Shown here piece after piece: positions 11,801-24,824 of a stretch of DNA of 58,972 nt. Position 1 is the first letter of the stretch; each line of letters begins with the position of its first letter. The position numbers and the translations under genes are program-made. The notes beneath the pieces were generated by a model, which was not told the origin of the DNA, did not search any database, and saw only the letters and a program-made list of their open reading frames with translations. The DNA is from Guillardia theta CCMP2712 (lineage: Eukaryota > Cryptophyceae > Pyrenomonadales > Geminigeraceae). The stretch is taken from contig NW_005434564.1 of assembly GCF_000315625.1 (NCBI RefSeq), positions 170,787-229,758 of the forward strand, in the 5' to 3' direction.

Positions 11801-13270
11801 TTGCTCTGTCTCCCCTTACATTCTTTCATTTTGCTCCATACACTCTTCGCCCTTCCCTCTTCCTCCTCCTTCTCCTCCTCCTCCTCCTCCTCCTCCTCCT
11901 CCTCCTTCGCTGCTCTCGTCTGTGGGCTGATTCATTTCCAGGGTACTAGCGAGTACGGCGCCATCCCTGGCATTGCTGAGGACGCGGGGCAGTCAAAGTG
12001 CGTTGCTGCCCGCACACTGCTCTACAAGGTTCAACTCCTGCTGCTGCAACCCTCTCCTCCGTTTTTCCTTTCCCCTCGTCCTCATCTTCCTCCCCTCGTC
12101 CTGCTGCTCGCTCGTCGCTCCCCTCTCCTCTCCCCTCTCCCTCCTCATTCCCTCTCCTCCACATCTTCCTCCTCATCCTCCTCCCTGGCCTGACCTGGAA
12201 GCAGGCGGGAAGGATCTTGTACCTGGGCTTGTCCTACTCCTCGCAGAAGCAGTTTGTCGAGGCCTTCGCTCTCTTCGAGCGTGCGACGCAGCTTGTCAAG
12301 GTGGCGCGGACTCGCTTCGAGGAGAGCGGCTGCGCGGACCCGGTCGACAAGGACTGGCTGGACCGCGTGCAGCTGCTGGGGACTCAGCACAAGCTGGAGG
12401 CGCACGCGAGCTGGGTAGCGAGCAAGGGGAGTGTGAACCCGACTAGGGAGATTTCAGGGGAGAACATGAAGAAGGTGAGGAGGAGGAGGAGGAGGAGGAG
12501 GGAAGGGAGGAGGACGAGGACGAGGACGAGGGAAGGGAGGAGGACGAGGACGAGGACGAGGGAAGGGAGGAGGACGAGGAGGAGGAGGTGGTGGTGGTGG
12601 TGGGAAGGGAGGAGTAAAGCCAGGAAAGGAGAAGAGGGAGGGCAAGAAGATTGTGGATGAGTGGGAGGAGAAGGAGGGAGAGGAGGAAGGATGAGAGTTT
12701 GCGCAGATTTCCGCCATGCCACTCACTGCTCGTCTCAACGACTACGAGGTTTCCTCTCCCTCTCTCCTCCTGCTCTCTCAGTGTTCGCGCAGGCTGCCGT
12801 GTATGGTGACAGCGGGAAAGCGCCCAAGATTGTAGAATTTCCTCCTCCTATCGAGGCAGTTGCGTGCAAACCTGTGCTGTTTGACCTCGCGCTCAACAAG
12901 GTGAGGACTGGGCCAGGAGTCATGTAGAGGGGCAGGGGGAGGAAGGGGGAGGGGATGGGAGGAAGGGGGGGGGATGGGAGGAAGGGGGGAGAAGAGGGAA
13001 AGGAGAACACTGGGGGTTGACGGGGAGGAGGACGGGGGGGTTCGGTGTGGAAGAGGAGGGTGTGGAGGGCTCAATTGACATGGCTGGACAGATCGAGTTC
13101 CCGGATCTCACGGAGAGGTGCAAGAAGAAAGCAGGAGGTGAGGGAGTGGAGGATGGGAAGGAGGGGAGGGACGGGGGGAGGGATGGGATGGGAAGGAGGG
13201 GAGGGAGGGGGGGAGGGATGGAGGCTGACGATCACTTGTAGGCATCATGAGCTGGTTCAGTCGCAAGTGA
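8894..13270 (+). CDS. SRP68: Signal recognition particle subunit SRP68
   Basis: SRP68 binds SRP RNA with SRP72 and supports elongation arrest and targeting of secretory ribosomes to the ER. Fourteen exons: 8894-8914, 9364-9429, 9593-9651, 9824-9974, 10137-10304, 10472-10617, 10666-10720, 10965-11522, 11942-12028, 12205-12474, 12707-12748, 12793-12900, 13092-13137, 13242-13270; total 1806 nt, 601 aa (human protein about 627). Diagnostic RNA-binding segment: GLRYGDYQRYRQYC, MRRLRKALNFLHWEQGKGK, AERAWSYAMQL, AVKHSAYLETLCREF. The middle is TPR-like helices; near the end come CKPVLFDLAL and the short tail GGIMSWFSRK. The first exon codes only MAAEEPE. Intron 6 is 48 nt. The 100-N gap falls in intron 8; phase and alignment suggest no exon was lost. 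Confidence 0.95.
9470..9592 (+). repeat. (TCC)n microsatellite in SRP68 intron 2
   Basis: About 120 bp of almost perfect TCC/CTC triplets running directly into the AG acceptor of SRP68 exon 3. It acts as an extreme polypyrimidine tract. Poly-Glu, poly-Ser and poly-Arg frames over it are artefacts. Confidence 0.95.
11545..11644. other. Assembly gap, 100 N
   Basis: Exactly 100 unknown bases, the usual placeholder for a gap of unknown size. On its right side is a CCCT/CTCC run, which probably broke the assembly. It lies inside an SRP68 intron. Confidence 0.99.
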
Positions 13271-13403
13271 GAGGTCGCTGGTTGTCTTGTAACTGTTGGT
13301 CTTGTATCTTCAATGAAACTTCAAACTTTGCTCTGTCAGCTGCCCCTCCTCTACTAGACGCTCCTTCCCTTATATTTACATCTTCCCTATCAATTCCTTC
13401 AGC

Positions 13404-16400
13404 TCAGCTGAAACCTGAAAACATCGTCAGTCTCTTCTCTACCTCTCCCCTCCCCTCCTGTCTCACCGAAGCCCTCGAAGCCCTCGCGCACGGCGCTCAG
13501 AAGATACTTGGACAGCTGCGGGTGCGAATCAGCATCAGATACAGGCCAGGCACTCCGGTTCTTCACCTCTTCCTCCGAGCTGTACTCCGGTAGGTCCAGC
13601 TGGTTGAAGCAAGTGTGGGATGACGGCAGTCGCTTCTTGTCACCGCAGCTGCCACCATCGTCAACGCACGTCAGGTGAGGTTGTTCCCTACCGGTGAATG
13701 TTGAACTTCTGCGGTCCATTCATCCCTCTCAAGGCCTTGAAACCGTCCATGGGGACCTGGAGCAACTTCAACCTTCCTCCCCATCTCAACTTGTTCACGG
13801 CTCCTTCCTTTCTTCACTGCCCCTCTCCCCTCCATCGCCTCCTCTCCCCCTCCCTCCCACAAGCTCAGACCTGCGATGTTCCCGTGACGAACTGAAGGAG
13901 GCGAGCCAAGTCCTCCTGGCTGAGCGTCTGTACGATATTCCAGAACCACTGGATCTGAGGAGACTCTCTGGTGTAGCTGCCGGACTTCAGTGTCAGAAGG
14001 TAGACAGACATCTCAGTCAGCAACATACCCGGTGTACTCGGTGTTGAGCCGGAGGTCTTGAACTGCAGGCGCATGGTCACGACCTAGTCTACAGCAGCCG
14101 CGCATGCGCTCACCATCGATGGTCGGAAGGCCGCACATGAGGAGCTCGAGCTCCGCGCACGTGAAGATGGAGATGAGGTCAGGGGCATGAGCTGGTGGAA
14201 GCCCTCCTTGAACGCATCGATCTGCTCCTTGATGCCCTTGGTCATCTGCTGCTCCGCCACCAGCTGTACATACCTAAGGAGAAGGGGCGTGAGGGTTCAC
14301 TAAGAGGATGCTACAGACACTGCTTACTCGTGCTTGTTCTCCTCTGTTACAGGGACGTTCCTTCCGTTGGGCTTCAAGTCGATGGTCAGCATCTCCCCGA
14401 ACTGCTCTCGCACGATGCTGAAAGTTTCCTCGAGGATGTCGGTGATATCGTTGTTGAGCATCCATCCCAGGTTCCTAAAATACTCCGGATCGATCGACTC
14501 CACGTCGGTGTACTCGATCGGCTGATTTAACATATGTTTGTACATGGACAGCGTGAAGTGGCTGTCAAGAAGCTGCTCATCCCAGATCGCCTTGCCGACT
14601 ATTTGACCAGCGAACTTAAAGTACTTAAGATGATCGGGCTGGATCGTGGAGGCAGGATTCGGTTGATACGTCAGACCGTTGGCCGAATGAATGAACAGAG
14701 CCTTGTCTGGGTTCAGCATCTGTTTCGAGAGGATGAGATACCACTCCCTTGTCAGCCCTCCCGCGTCTACTCCCTCCTCCCCGTTGAAGGTGACCGTCAG
14801 CCTGCCCTTGAGCTCGTCCGGTTTCCTCAGGACTATCTGGTGGAACGAGTCTTCAAACACGTAGTCCCTCCTGACGTTGATCCTGATGGAGTTGTATCGC
14901 TGGCTGACGTTGCGCTTCTTCAGCTCAGACCTGAAGAAGTGCTTCTTGTTGTCGAAGTCCAACAACTTGGGGTATCGGACAAGAGGCGCAAAAGCAATGG
15001 AGTGTAACAACGACTTGTCCTGGCGGATATACATGTTTAGAGTATGCCTGTGTTGTTCGGCGAATGACACGAACTCCTTCACGTTGAGTGCGCTGGGATT
15101 TCTGCCAGGCGAGCACTCACCCTCTGCAGCCTTGTCCACGTCCATTGAGCTCGAAGACTTGCCAGCATTCTTGGATGAGGAAGCGTTCTTCACAGAGTCA
15201 GGTGCCTTCACGACCAGGAAGGCCTCGAAGAGAGGTTGCATGCGACAAAGTGCCGGGGACAACGAGCCATGGCCCGTTGACTTGGTGTTTGACTCCGTCC
15301 TCTCCAGCATGGACAGACACTCTCCAAGCAGGTGCCACAGGTCTTGGAGCTCGACAGCCTCTCCCAAGGATCTTCTTGAGACTGTGTCGATGAGCATCTC
15401 CTGGGTGTTGGGATCTTCAGCGCTCGTATCGCTGGACTTTGTCGGCCAAAGGGACCTCAGCATCTTCACCAGCCTGAGCAATTTATAATCTTGCTCCCCG
15501 ATGAATGTTTCAAGGGACATGTTCTTCGATTCCTTGCAGTCCCTCAAAAACAGTTCCAGAGCCACCTTCGACTTCTCTCCTTCACCTTTAACTTCTGCAA
15601 TCAGATGAGAAATGCATGCCACCAGGTTGATAGGGTTGCACGACAAGCTCTTGAACAGTGAAGTCAACCTTTCCATGCACTTCGACGAGTTCCCTGATGC
15701 AGTTAAAGTCTGGGTGAGACAATGCAATTCAAGGACATTGACTTTGGGCATTGAAAACTTTGTTCCTTCAGCCGTGGGCTTGGTCTCTGCCGTTTCTTCC
15801 TCCAAGGTCTTTTCTACAAATTGAACAGCTGTGTTGAGTAGCTGCAAAACCTGCTCCTGCAGTGCAATGCTTTTGGTGGCCGTCTCCGTCGCTAAGAAAG
15901 AAATCAGGGATGAAATGGCTTTTTTGTCTGGAGTCAGGTCTGTCTTGTCTAGGAATTGAAGCTTAGGCATCAAGTGTTTCTGGAAATCCTTGACTACACG
16001 ATCTTCCAAGAAATCGTCCTTGAGCATTGTTTTGCACACTTCATTCTGATACATAGCCAGATGACAAAGGGCTTCAACGGCTCTTCTGCAGATGGTGATT
16101 GGAACAAAAGCATCGCTGACGGCATTGTTCGCGCTGTATCCGTACATCTCATGATGCTTTGAGTTTTGATCGCACGATTGCAGAATCACACTGAGCAAGA
16201 ACCGAACGGCAACGTCGCGAGTGCCCTCGTGTGCCGCAATGTGCAACAAAATCTTGTTCATGAGCGCTTTGGTCACGGGTTGAACCAGGAACAGGAGCTT
16301 CAAGATGTAAGTGACACTGCCTTCGTCGATAACTTGCATCAACTTCTTTGCTTGTGGCTTGCTGGCATTGTTGTTTGCAGCACGAGCAGGTTCTTGGCGA

Positions 16401-19400
16401 GAGGAGGTATTTTGCGATTGCCTCCGTGACATACCAAAGCTGTGATGAAGGCTCCTTCCAAAATCGTTCTCCCTCTCCCTCAGCAAGGCTGCTTCAGCCA
16501 CCAGATGAGGTGGAAGAGTTGCCAAGAATGCGTCGTCCGAGGTAAGAAGGACTTCTTCTCGCAATTCTTGACTCAGGGTGGCGATGAAGGAAGCATTGTC
16601 CATGTCCTGAGAACGAGAGGTGTCCGCTTCCACCGCGTTGTTCTGCTGCTCCTCCCTCTGATGTTGGCGAATAACATCAGCCTTGCAAAACAAAGTCATT
16701 CATTGTTCAGAAGCAGCAAAATAATAGAGTGTTACCTGGATGTCAGGGGGAAGGGCTGCAAGGAACTCTGGGTCGATAGAGCTCGCCGCTGTTGAGGCGA
16801 GTTGTGCAGCAGCATTTCTGTTCATCTGCTGTTGCATGACTTCCGCCCTAAGGTCCTCAGGCAACTCTGCCAGAAACGTCGGGTCGATCCCTGCAGAGTC
16901 TGCGTCCACGTTCTGAGTGCTTGCACTCGGAGATGGTTCGTTGGGCTGCACTGCAGACGCGTTGCCGGAAGCAGGCTCTGTAGTGATTTTCTCTGCATCA
17001 GCAGCCTCAGATCGGCTTTCAATCTCTGCTGGTCCTTGTTGCTCAGCAGAAGGGGCGTCCTGCATAGTTTCCGTTGGCATTTCTTGACCCGACGATTCAT
17101 CTGACTGAAGCGAGAGCTGCAATGCTGCTTGCAGTTCGTTATCGTCCTCCTCCATGGCGTCCGAACGGTTCGCAATCGACGACGAAAGAGTCACTTCCGA
17201 ATCCACTTGCTGAATTTCATCAACGGAACGCTCGTGTGCTGCAAACAAATTTTTAGGAGAATCAGTCAGATACGGATAAATTGATACAAGATGCAGCATC
17301 ATACCTATTGACATTGTAGAAACATTCCCCCCGTTGTCTTCCTCCATGTCATTGTCTGCTGAAGAAGTTGCACCTCGCCTGCTTGGATCAGATCCTTCTA
17401 CTGGGAGTGCGGCATTCCGACTCGTTGGATCCTCGGCAGCGTTGTTTTCCATCAAAAATGAAGCTAATGTGTCCTCCATCTCTATCGCCATGTTGCGCAT
17501 GGCCTGGCTAGATCCTCTTCCATCATCAGTCCACCTGCTAGTTGCACTTGCATTGTTTTCCATGTTCTGCCTTCCCAACAAGTGCATAGCTTGATCCCCA
17601 ACTAAAACTCGACCCATCGACCGAGATCCAATGCCTCCAAATATGAGTTCTGTCCTCAATCTGCGCGAAATTCCGCGCTCCGCATTATCTGCACCTTCTC
17701 GGTCTCCATCCGAAGCAGAGCTTCTGCTTCGCGTACGATCGCCATGCCTTGTCAACAGAGGATGCTCTGACGGAAGGGCTTCATGATTTGGTACAGTATT
17801 GCGTCCACCTGGCAAAATTCCTCTTTCAATGAGGGCTCTGCTTGGGAAGCGCAACAAAGGCATATCATGAAGCGAAGGAATGGCGACCATGTCGTGAAAC
17901 ATTCGTCTGCCACCCATAAAATCGTCCCGATTCCCTGACATCAAAAAGCTAAATACATGCTGAGGATGGGCGTCTTGATCGTCAACTTCCATACCATTGA
18001 CGTCGGCAACGTCTACAACCTCGTCTCTGATCAGACTCTCGTTTTCAACCAATTGTTCCATAATGTTGTTGAGATCATGCCTTGAGAGGCTTTGCGAGCC
18101 AGCATGGTGGTTCAAGATTATCTCCGGGACACTCTCGCGATTCAAACGAGTCAAGAAAGGCTCTTCTTCTCGGTCTCCTTCCAGGATGGCTTGGTACTCA
18201 TCATCCTGACCTTGACTATCCCTGTCTTCATCATCCTCTATGAATCTCTCAAAGCTGTCATCATCAATTGTGTCTTCGTCTTCCTCCTCCTCCTCCTCCT
18301 CCTCCTCTTCATCCGAATCTTCTTCATCTGAACCTCGCATATCATCGTTGACCGAGCCTTGATCATGCATCTCTTCGTCCCGCGAAGCTGAATGATCATT
18401 TTCAATCTCGTGCTCCATGTCCATCGATTGATTTTCATTCGACAAAGATTGCAGATTTGAACGAGAGTTATCACCATTTCTGTTCCGATCTTGGCCTGTT
18501 CCGCTATCGTTGACATTCGAGTCCGAGTTGCCCCCTTGTTTCTTGGCAGAGGGAACAGATGCCTTATCGCTTTGGTAAGCATTAGCACAGATTACTTCAA
18601 GTGGTCTCAAGATCGAGGTTGATGCCCTCGATGCATTGGGATGATGGAGATCCATGCTTGCGACTGCTTTACATAAAGCCTGTGGAACTTTACAATCCTG
18701 CAAAAGCTTGATCGTCTCTGGAGCTGGTTCGTTTGAAGTTTGGTTGGGATGAACCTTGGCAGTGACCAAAGTGTTCAGAATATCTGAAATACTCTGCAAC
18801 ATCAGAAGATGACCAGTCATCCGTGATCGCGTCGAAGAATTCAAAACGCAAACTATTTCTGTTAGAACCTTCTTCCTCACTTCAGATCCTCGAGAAAGTA
18901 ACGAAATCACCAGAGATGTCGAGCGGCGCGATATGTCACTGACTTCCTTGATACTTTTCTGTGCATTCTTCCCATTGGAGGGACTGCAATGAGGAAGCAA
19001 TTCTCTCAGGAGATATTGCACGAAAGTTTCATTCGATTTCTGAGAACTGTCCCCCTTAGTCTCTGACGAATCAATCGTATACTTCAACAGCATCTGTGCG
19101 CATCCAGGATAAAATTTCACAATGTCTGCCAAATATCGTAGGATATTCACGGGAGTAATCGCGCTCAACTCTTCATTTTTTGCTGTAGAAGCAGGCTTTT
19201 CACCCTGGGACTTGTCTAGCTGCATGCTCTCTGATGATCCGCAACTGGCATCTGCTGTGGTCTTCAACTCACTGCTCTTTTCGATGCTGTGCTCCTGAGG
19301 CTGATTCTTAATTCGTGGATCAGCCAATAACTTGTTGATAAGCAAAGAGACAATCGTGTTGGTAACTTCTGTCAAATTTCGTGAAGATCCCTTGCCCTTC

Positions 19401-22400
19401 TGCAAATTTGAAATGGATCCACCAGATGATTGGCGATGTAGCTCAGCAGCCACATCATTGTTGGTATAATCTGCAAATCGTGGTCAGTATCGATCAACGC
19501 TAACAAAACAATTTACAAAATAAATCACCTTGATGAGTTTTGTCCTCTTTCTTATCCAAGATTGCAATCAACTTTCTCCCATCTTCATTGACAAGTTTAC
19601 AGCATGATTTGATCGCTTTGGCGAAGGTATTGGCATCTCTTTGAACCAAAGACGCAGACGAACTGAGAAAAGCCTTCAATGTGGGATTCTTCCCATTGTT
19701 GCGTGCCATCATTGATGACAGGATTGATCGGATCTCACTGACCATGCTCGCTTGCAATGAATGGGAATCTTCTAGAACATGCCTGATGATCGATCCAGTA
19801 ACAACTGCCTGGCCTTGATACGAAGATCGCTTTGGAATGCTGAGCAATCTTTCAACCGCCCCCTCATGAAAGAATATGGAAGCTAAGGAATGATGCCTGG
19901 TCAATCGTGCGCAGACGTCCAGTATTGCCTGTAACAAGTGTGGCTCTGGATCTTTTTGCAACAAACCAATACAAAACCTCATAAGGGTTGCGTGTTCAGA
20001 TATGACCTCATCATCCTTTGGATCTGCCTTCTCATTCTGGGCCCCTTGACTTACATCCTCGGTCTTGGATCCCACTTCGCGCAAATCAAGAGCCTTGTTC
20101 TTTTCAGTATTCGCCAAGACCTTGTTCAGCACAAGCAGACAGGAACAAATCCAATCAGCAGGTTTCTGCTCTGCCTCAATTGCAGAGGAGTTGTCACACA
20201 AAAACTTGCTTAAGATCTTGAATGATCCAGCGTTGCTGGCGACCGTGCAAAGATCGGAATTTTCTGAAACCAGAATGGCCAATATCAAGATAAGACGACT
20301 TAAACCATCCGGTTTCACGCTTGAATCTTGTATCGCATTCAAGATGGATTGAATGAGGCTTTCTTGCTGCTTCTTATCATTCTTGCAAAGCCATGAAAGC
20401 ATGTCTACGCATGCAAACTCAACTCTGTTTCCAGCGCCCAAAATACCAACGCACCATTCGACTGCATTGGCCCTGATGTATTCCGACTGATTTGCACGGG
20501 ACGATTGATCATTGCTTGATTCTTGCACCTTCTCCTTGTGAGATACATTCGGATCACTGCTATTAGCTGTGACACCTGCATTCTGGCTTTCTGATTGGCT
20601 ACTTGCTTGATTCATGGAGAGAGCTAGCGCCCTTGCTATTTCAGATTCTTCGTCTTCAACTCCAATTTCACTGTTCATGAACAGCCATTCAGTTGCATGC
20701 TGAATACTGTTTGTTTGTATTACATCCAGTGCCATGTGAACCCTTCTTTCATCGAAGCCCATTTCAACAAGAGCAGACACAGTTGCAGGATCGTGAGCAA
20801 AGCTCCTTTGGGGTTGAGTTGAAGCAGTTTCTGCGCGCCCTTCAGTAGGATTATTTTCTTCAGGCTTCATCAATAAAGCGTAAATATCTATGACTGAAGA
20901 GACCAAAGGTTTCGGCCATAGTTCAGCCGAAGATCGGATATTTGTCCACAGAGGCATCAACGAGTTGTGCATTTCTACCTTGATGAAAACATTGTGAGAC
21001 TTATAGTCAAAATTGCTGTTGCCAGGCTGTGAAGAGCTTCTATTGTTTGATGGCCATTGGGTCTCCAGGACACGCTTACAGAACGAAATCGATTTCACCA
21101 GAGCAACACATTTCGCTTCAAACAATTTCTTTTCCTGTACATGTCGTGTCTCCAAGACTGATTCGACAAGATTTCCAATCAAATTGGTGGCAGCTTCCAT
21201 CCCTTTTGACGTTATGAAACCTTGCAGCAAGACAGTGTTCGCGCTGTTCCTAGCTGGTGGCCGCTGCGAATCGCCGAGAAGGAACGGCATCGCTTGACTT
21301 CCAAACAAGCACAGACTAGCCGTGACAAGTGAATCGACGATTGCACGCGGAACTGAGTCCACATCACGAATCATTGCCACATCAATGGTCAATACTCTCT
21401 GCAAAGCCTCTGACATATTCTTAGAAAGAGCTCTTTCATGAGTAGCATGCTGTGCATTCCTGTCATCTTGCCTCCTCCGACTAGAACTACTCAACGAAGT
21501 GCTAAGTCTCACAAACAGGTGTGAGATTGCAGAGGTCACTTCACTCTTCAAAGACGTACGAGTATTCGTATTTGAGCGGCGTTCGGTCGGCAAGCTTGCC
21601 TCTGCCTCCGGGGCATTATCTGACAACCAATCACCAAGAGGCTCTTCATTCGACTGCCCTTGTGTATCAACAGCAGACCTCGCTCCAGGAGATTCATTTT
21701 CCATGGTCTGTGCTTCACCTTTATCAGATTCCACTGTGTTGGTGTTTGGCTGACAGCTCAAGCGAACATAGCACTCCGCGATATCTCGAATGAGTTTGAT
21801 ACCCCGTTCGTTATCAAGTTCTGCCGCTGTAGAACTTCCGCGCAAACAACCAAAAATACCGGATAAAAGATTCACATGGATTTCCAAGCTTAAAAGGTCT
21901 GAGTCTGGACGTGAATCCGACAACACCGGTTCCATCATCACACCTGGCAACGGAATCCTGCTCAAAATGGTATCGAGGAGGCTTTGAGTGCGGCGAATGA
22001 CTTCTTCAAGTACACTCCCTGAAGAATGAAAGGCAGTCTTTCCAATTACTAAGATTATGTACTTTCCTGCTTCTGACTTGGAGAAATCCTGTGGGATTTC
22101 TCGTGATGATATCAGTTTGAGCACAGCATCTATGCCTTTGTTTCGAACAAAAGACCTCGCATGCTCAGAAGCTGACATTAAGGGGTCCAAGAGCTTGCCC
22201 AAGAACTCAAGAGAACACAAAAGGTACGCTTCTGCTGTGAGGTTGTTGCTCGCCCTTCCTTCTCGTGTGGTCCAGTGACTACCATCCTGCATTGCATGCT
22301 CGTTCGCAATTCTGCCCATGATTATGGGAATTTTGTTGGCCATATTTACACATCCTTTCATACAAGCGTCCAACAAGGAAGGATTGTGCCGCATCAATTC

Positions 22401-24824
22401 TTCCAGTTGATTTCCAAGATGGCACGGTGTCTCTCCTTGTAAAACTGGAATGGTTCGCTCCGAGCAGATCGAATCCATGAATTTTCCAATAGGTTGCATT
22501 TGTTCAAGCAATTGACTTCCAGAGCTTGATAGACACAGCGCCCCCATCATGGTAGGAATGACTGATACAGATCCTCGGGAAATGGGAAAACCTTCCGAAA
22601 CCGCCTTCAACGCAGCCTTGGCAATACCGTTGGAGATCACCAATTGGAGGCAGCTTGGTTCCTGACAAACAAAAAAGTTCAGAACGAGCATACTATATAA
22701 AAGCGAAAGAAATACTTGGTGTACGAACTCTGTCAGAAGCCCAGCAGCTTTCTCAAACACAGATGCCCCAAATATCTCATTCCTCTCGAAAATCGTGCAG
22801 AGGATTTTCGGCACTTTCTCCCCTGACATAAACTCCCTCACATCACTTGAGCTTGCAACGGGAGATGCTGCTGAAGAAAGCAGATGTAAAATAGCACCCA
22901 GAAGGCGACATCTTTCAAAGTTTTCCTCCAATCTTGCACGATGTGGGATGAAGGGTACAAAGCATGCTGAGTTGTCGTCGCCTTCCACAGTTTTGACACT
23001 TTCTTCTCCCGCGGCATCGCCCTTCGCGTCGACCATTTCTGTGTCATTACAAGAAGCGAGATCAAGCAAGGCCTTCACTTCAGCATCTGCTCTGTCAACC
23101 AAGATGCTCAAACCATTCATTTCTTTGAAGCTCTGCTGCATCTCATTACTGTAATTCATCATGACCTCTACTGTCTTTACAGCCAGAGTAATGAATCTTC
23201 CCCGCCTAGACAAAGGATTAATGCTCAGATCATCTCAAAAAGTAATATCAATCACACGTACCTCGAAGCGTGGTCCTGCAACATGGGCAAGATTAAGTGC
23301 ATGATACCAGCTGAATTCAATGCATTGTTGCCATTATTGCTTCCAGAGAACATCCAAGTGAACGCAAGCAGTGCTTCCCCAAATTTCAGGCGTTCAAGAT
23401 TTGTAACGTTAGCCTTGGTTGGACTGGTGTTGCCTTCCAAAATCAAGTTTTTGGCCTGTATTAATCAATCAAAGTTCAGAATATTTCAACAGCGGAGAGA
23501 TCATGATTGACGCACCCTGCGTATCATGGAGGAGAGTATAACAGCATGGGACGCAGCTGTAGACGCTAGAACAGAGCTCGACTGCTTTGACCTCTCAGAC
23601 AACAACGCCGTCAACGCTTTCAAAGATAGTGTTTCAATATCCAGTGGAAGCAGGTCGTTATCTGGCTGTTGAAGAACTTCAATCAATTCACTGAGACGGG
23701 ACTCGCTTCCGATATTGGTCATTGCCGACATATTATAGACAGATTGGCACTGTGCGAACACCGTAGTTGCCATGATTTGAACACGAATCCACTGCAATCG
23801 CTGTTCAAAAGACGTGAAAGCTTGCGCCATCCTAATTCTAGTTTTCAACGCAAAGTGACTGTCATCTGGCACTTTGTATTCCGACATGATCTTCTGAAAT
23901 ATGTCCTCATCCGAAGCAGATTGATCTTTGATATCCATAAGGATCGAAATAGGACCTTCGTCTGCAGAAGGATCAAACCTTCAAAAAAGCATTTGGAATT
24001 AGCTCTTACCATCATTTTCATTGAGGTCGCTTTGCATGCGGTAAAAGCTCATTTTCAAAAAAGTGCCCTATGTTCCAAGTCATTCACAATTGGTGATGGA
24101 AATATGTCAAGGAGAGGATTGAAGTTTGAAAAAGTTCAGAAGGAAGCGAACCTGAGGTGAGGAGTTGGAAATGGCTTGAAGTATTGTTAGGGAGTTATCC
24201 TGCGAACAGAACGACGAAGATGCCAACGAGCTGAGTTTGGTCATAAACTCGCTCTCGCTCACTATCTGTCTTGTCGAACGGGGTGTCGCGAGGACTGAAA
24301 GAACTTTCAACACCCCCATAATGATGTCACAATTTCTATGTTCAATCAAGCGCTTAAGATGCTGCCATAATGTATGAGTTCGAGATCAGATGGAATCAAG
24401 CAATTCTTACCTCATAGGAATTGTAGACCTGCCTGTTGCCACAGTTTTCCAAAATTAGCCGAGTGAACTTCAAGACACTGACGATCAAGTCTTCGGAGGT
24501 GAACTCAGAACCAAGGAACCCATCAAACAGATCCAGGATACGAGACCACTGCAACAGATCGCCCTTTGCACATTTCAATAGGCTATTTGAAAATTCGTAT
24601 GAATTACCTTCTCATATGGCCACGGCGCGTCCATTTCAAGTACATAATTCATGACTTTCAGAAGCTCCGCTGGTTTGTTCTGAAATTTCTCGATTTGTCG
24701 TTGGATGTCATCCAGACAAGAAGGCTGTTGCATATTCGTCAGACGATCAAGTAGAGAGAGGAATCATTCGAAGCATTACAAGAAGCGGCAAAGGACGCTT
24801 TCTCTTCGCGGTGACGGGAGCCAT
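13404..24824 (-). CDS. Giant HECT E3 ubiquitin ligase (UPL1/TOM1/HUWE1 type)
   Basis: Takes ubiquitin from E2 onto a HECT cysteine and transfers it to substrates. Nineteen exons: 24824-24780, 24724-24608, 24548-24411, 24361-24152, 24067-24010, 23961-23516, 23455-23262, 23205-22716, 22661-19529, 19470-17305, 17238-16736, 16681-14328, 14273-14114, 14062-14029, 13976-13871, 13756-13692, 13648-13567, 13515-13467, 13414-13404; about 3450 aa, as in plant UPL1/2. Domains in order: helical DUF908/DUF913-like N-terminus; UBA (VSALVEMGFDERRVHMAL, coded near 20.75 kb); long acidic tract near 18.3 kb; UIM (NELQAALQLSLQS); ubiquitin-binding repeats (DPTFLAELPEDLRAEV, DPEFLAALPPDIQ); HECT with GGLTREWY, the active-site region SHTCFNQLDLPEY, and C-terminus EGFGFS. 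Exon 13 needs one extra base (near 14182-14185). Start MAPVTAKRKR is the first Met with consistent phases. Confidence 0.95.
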
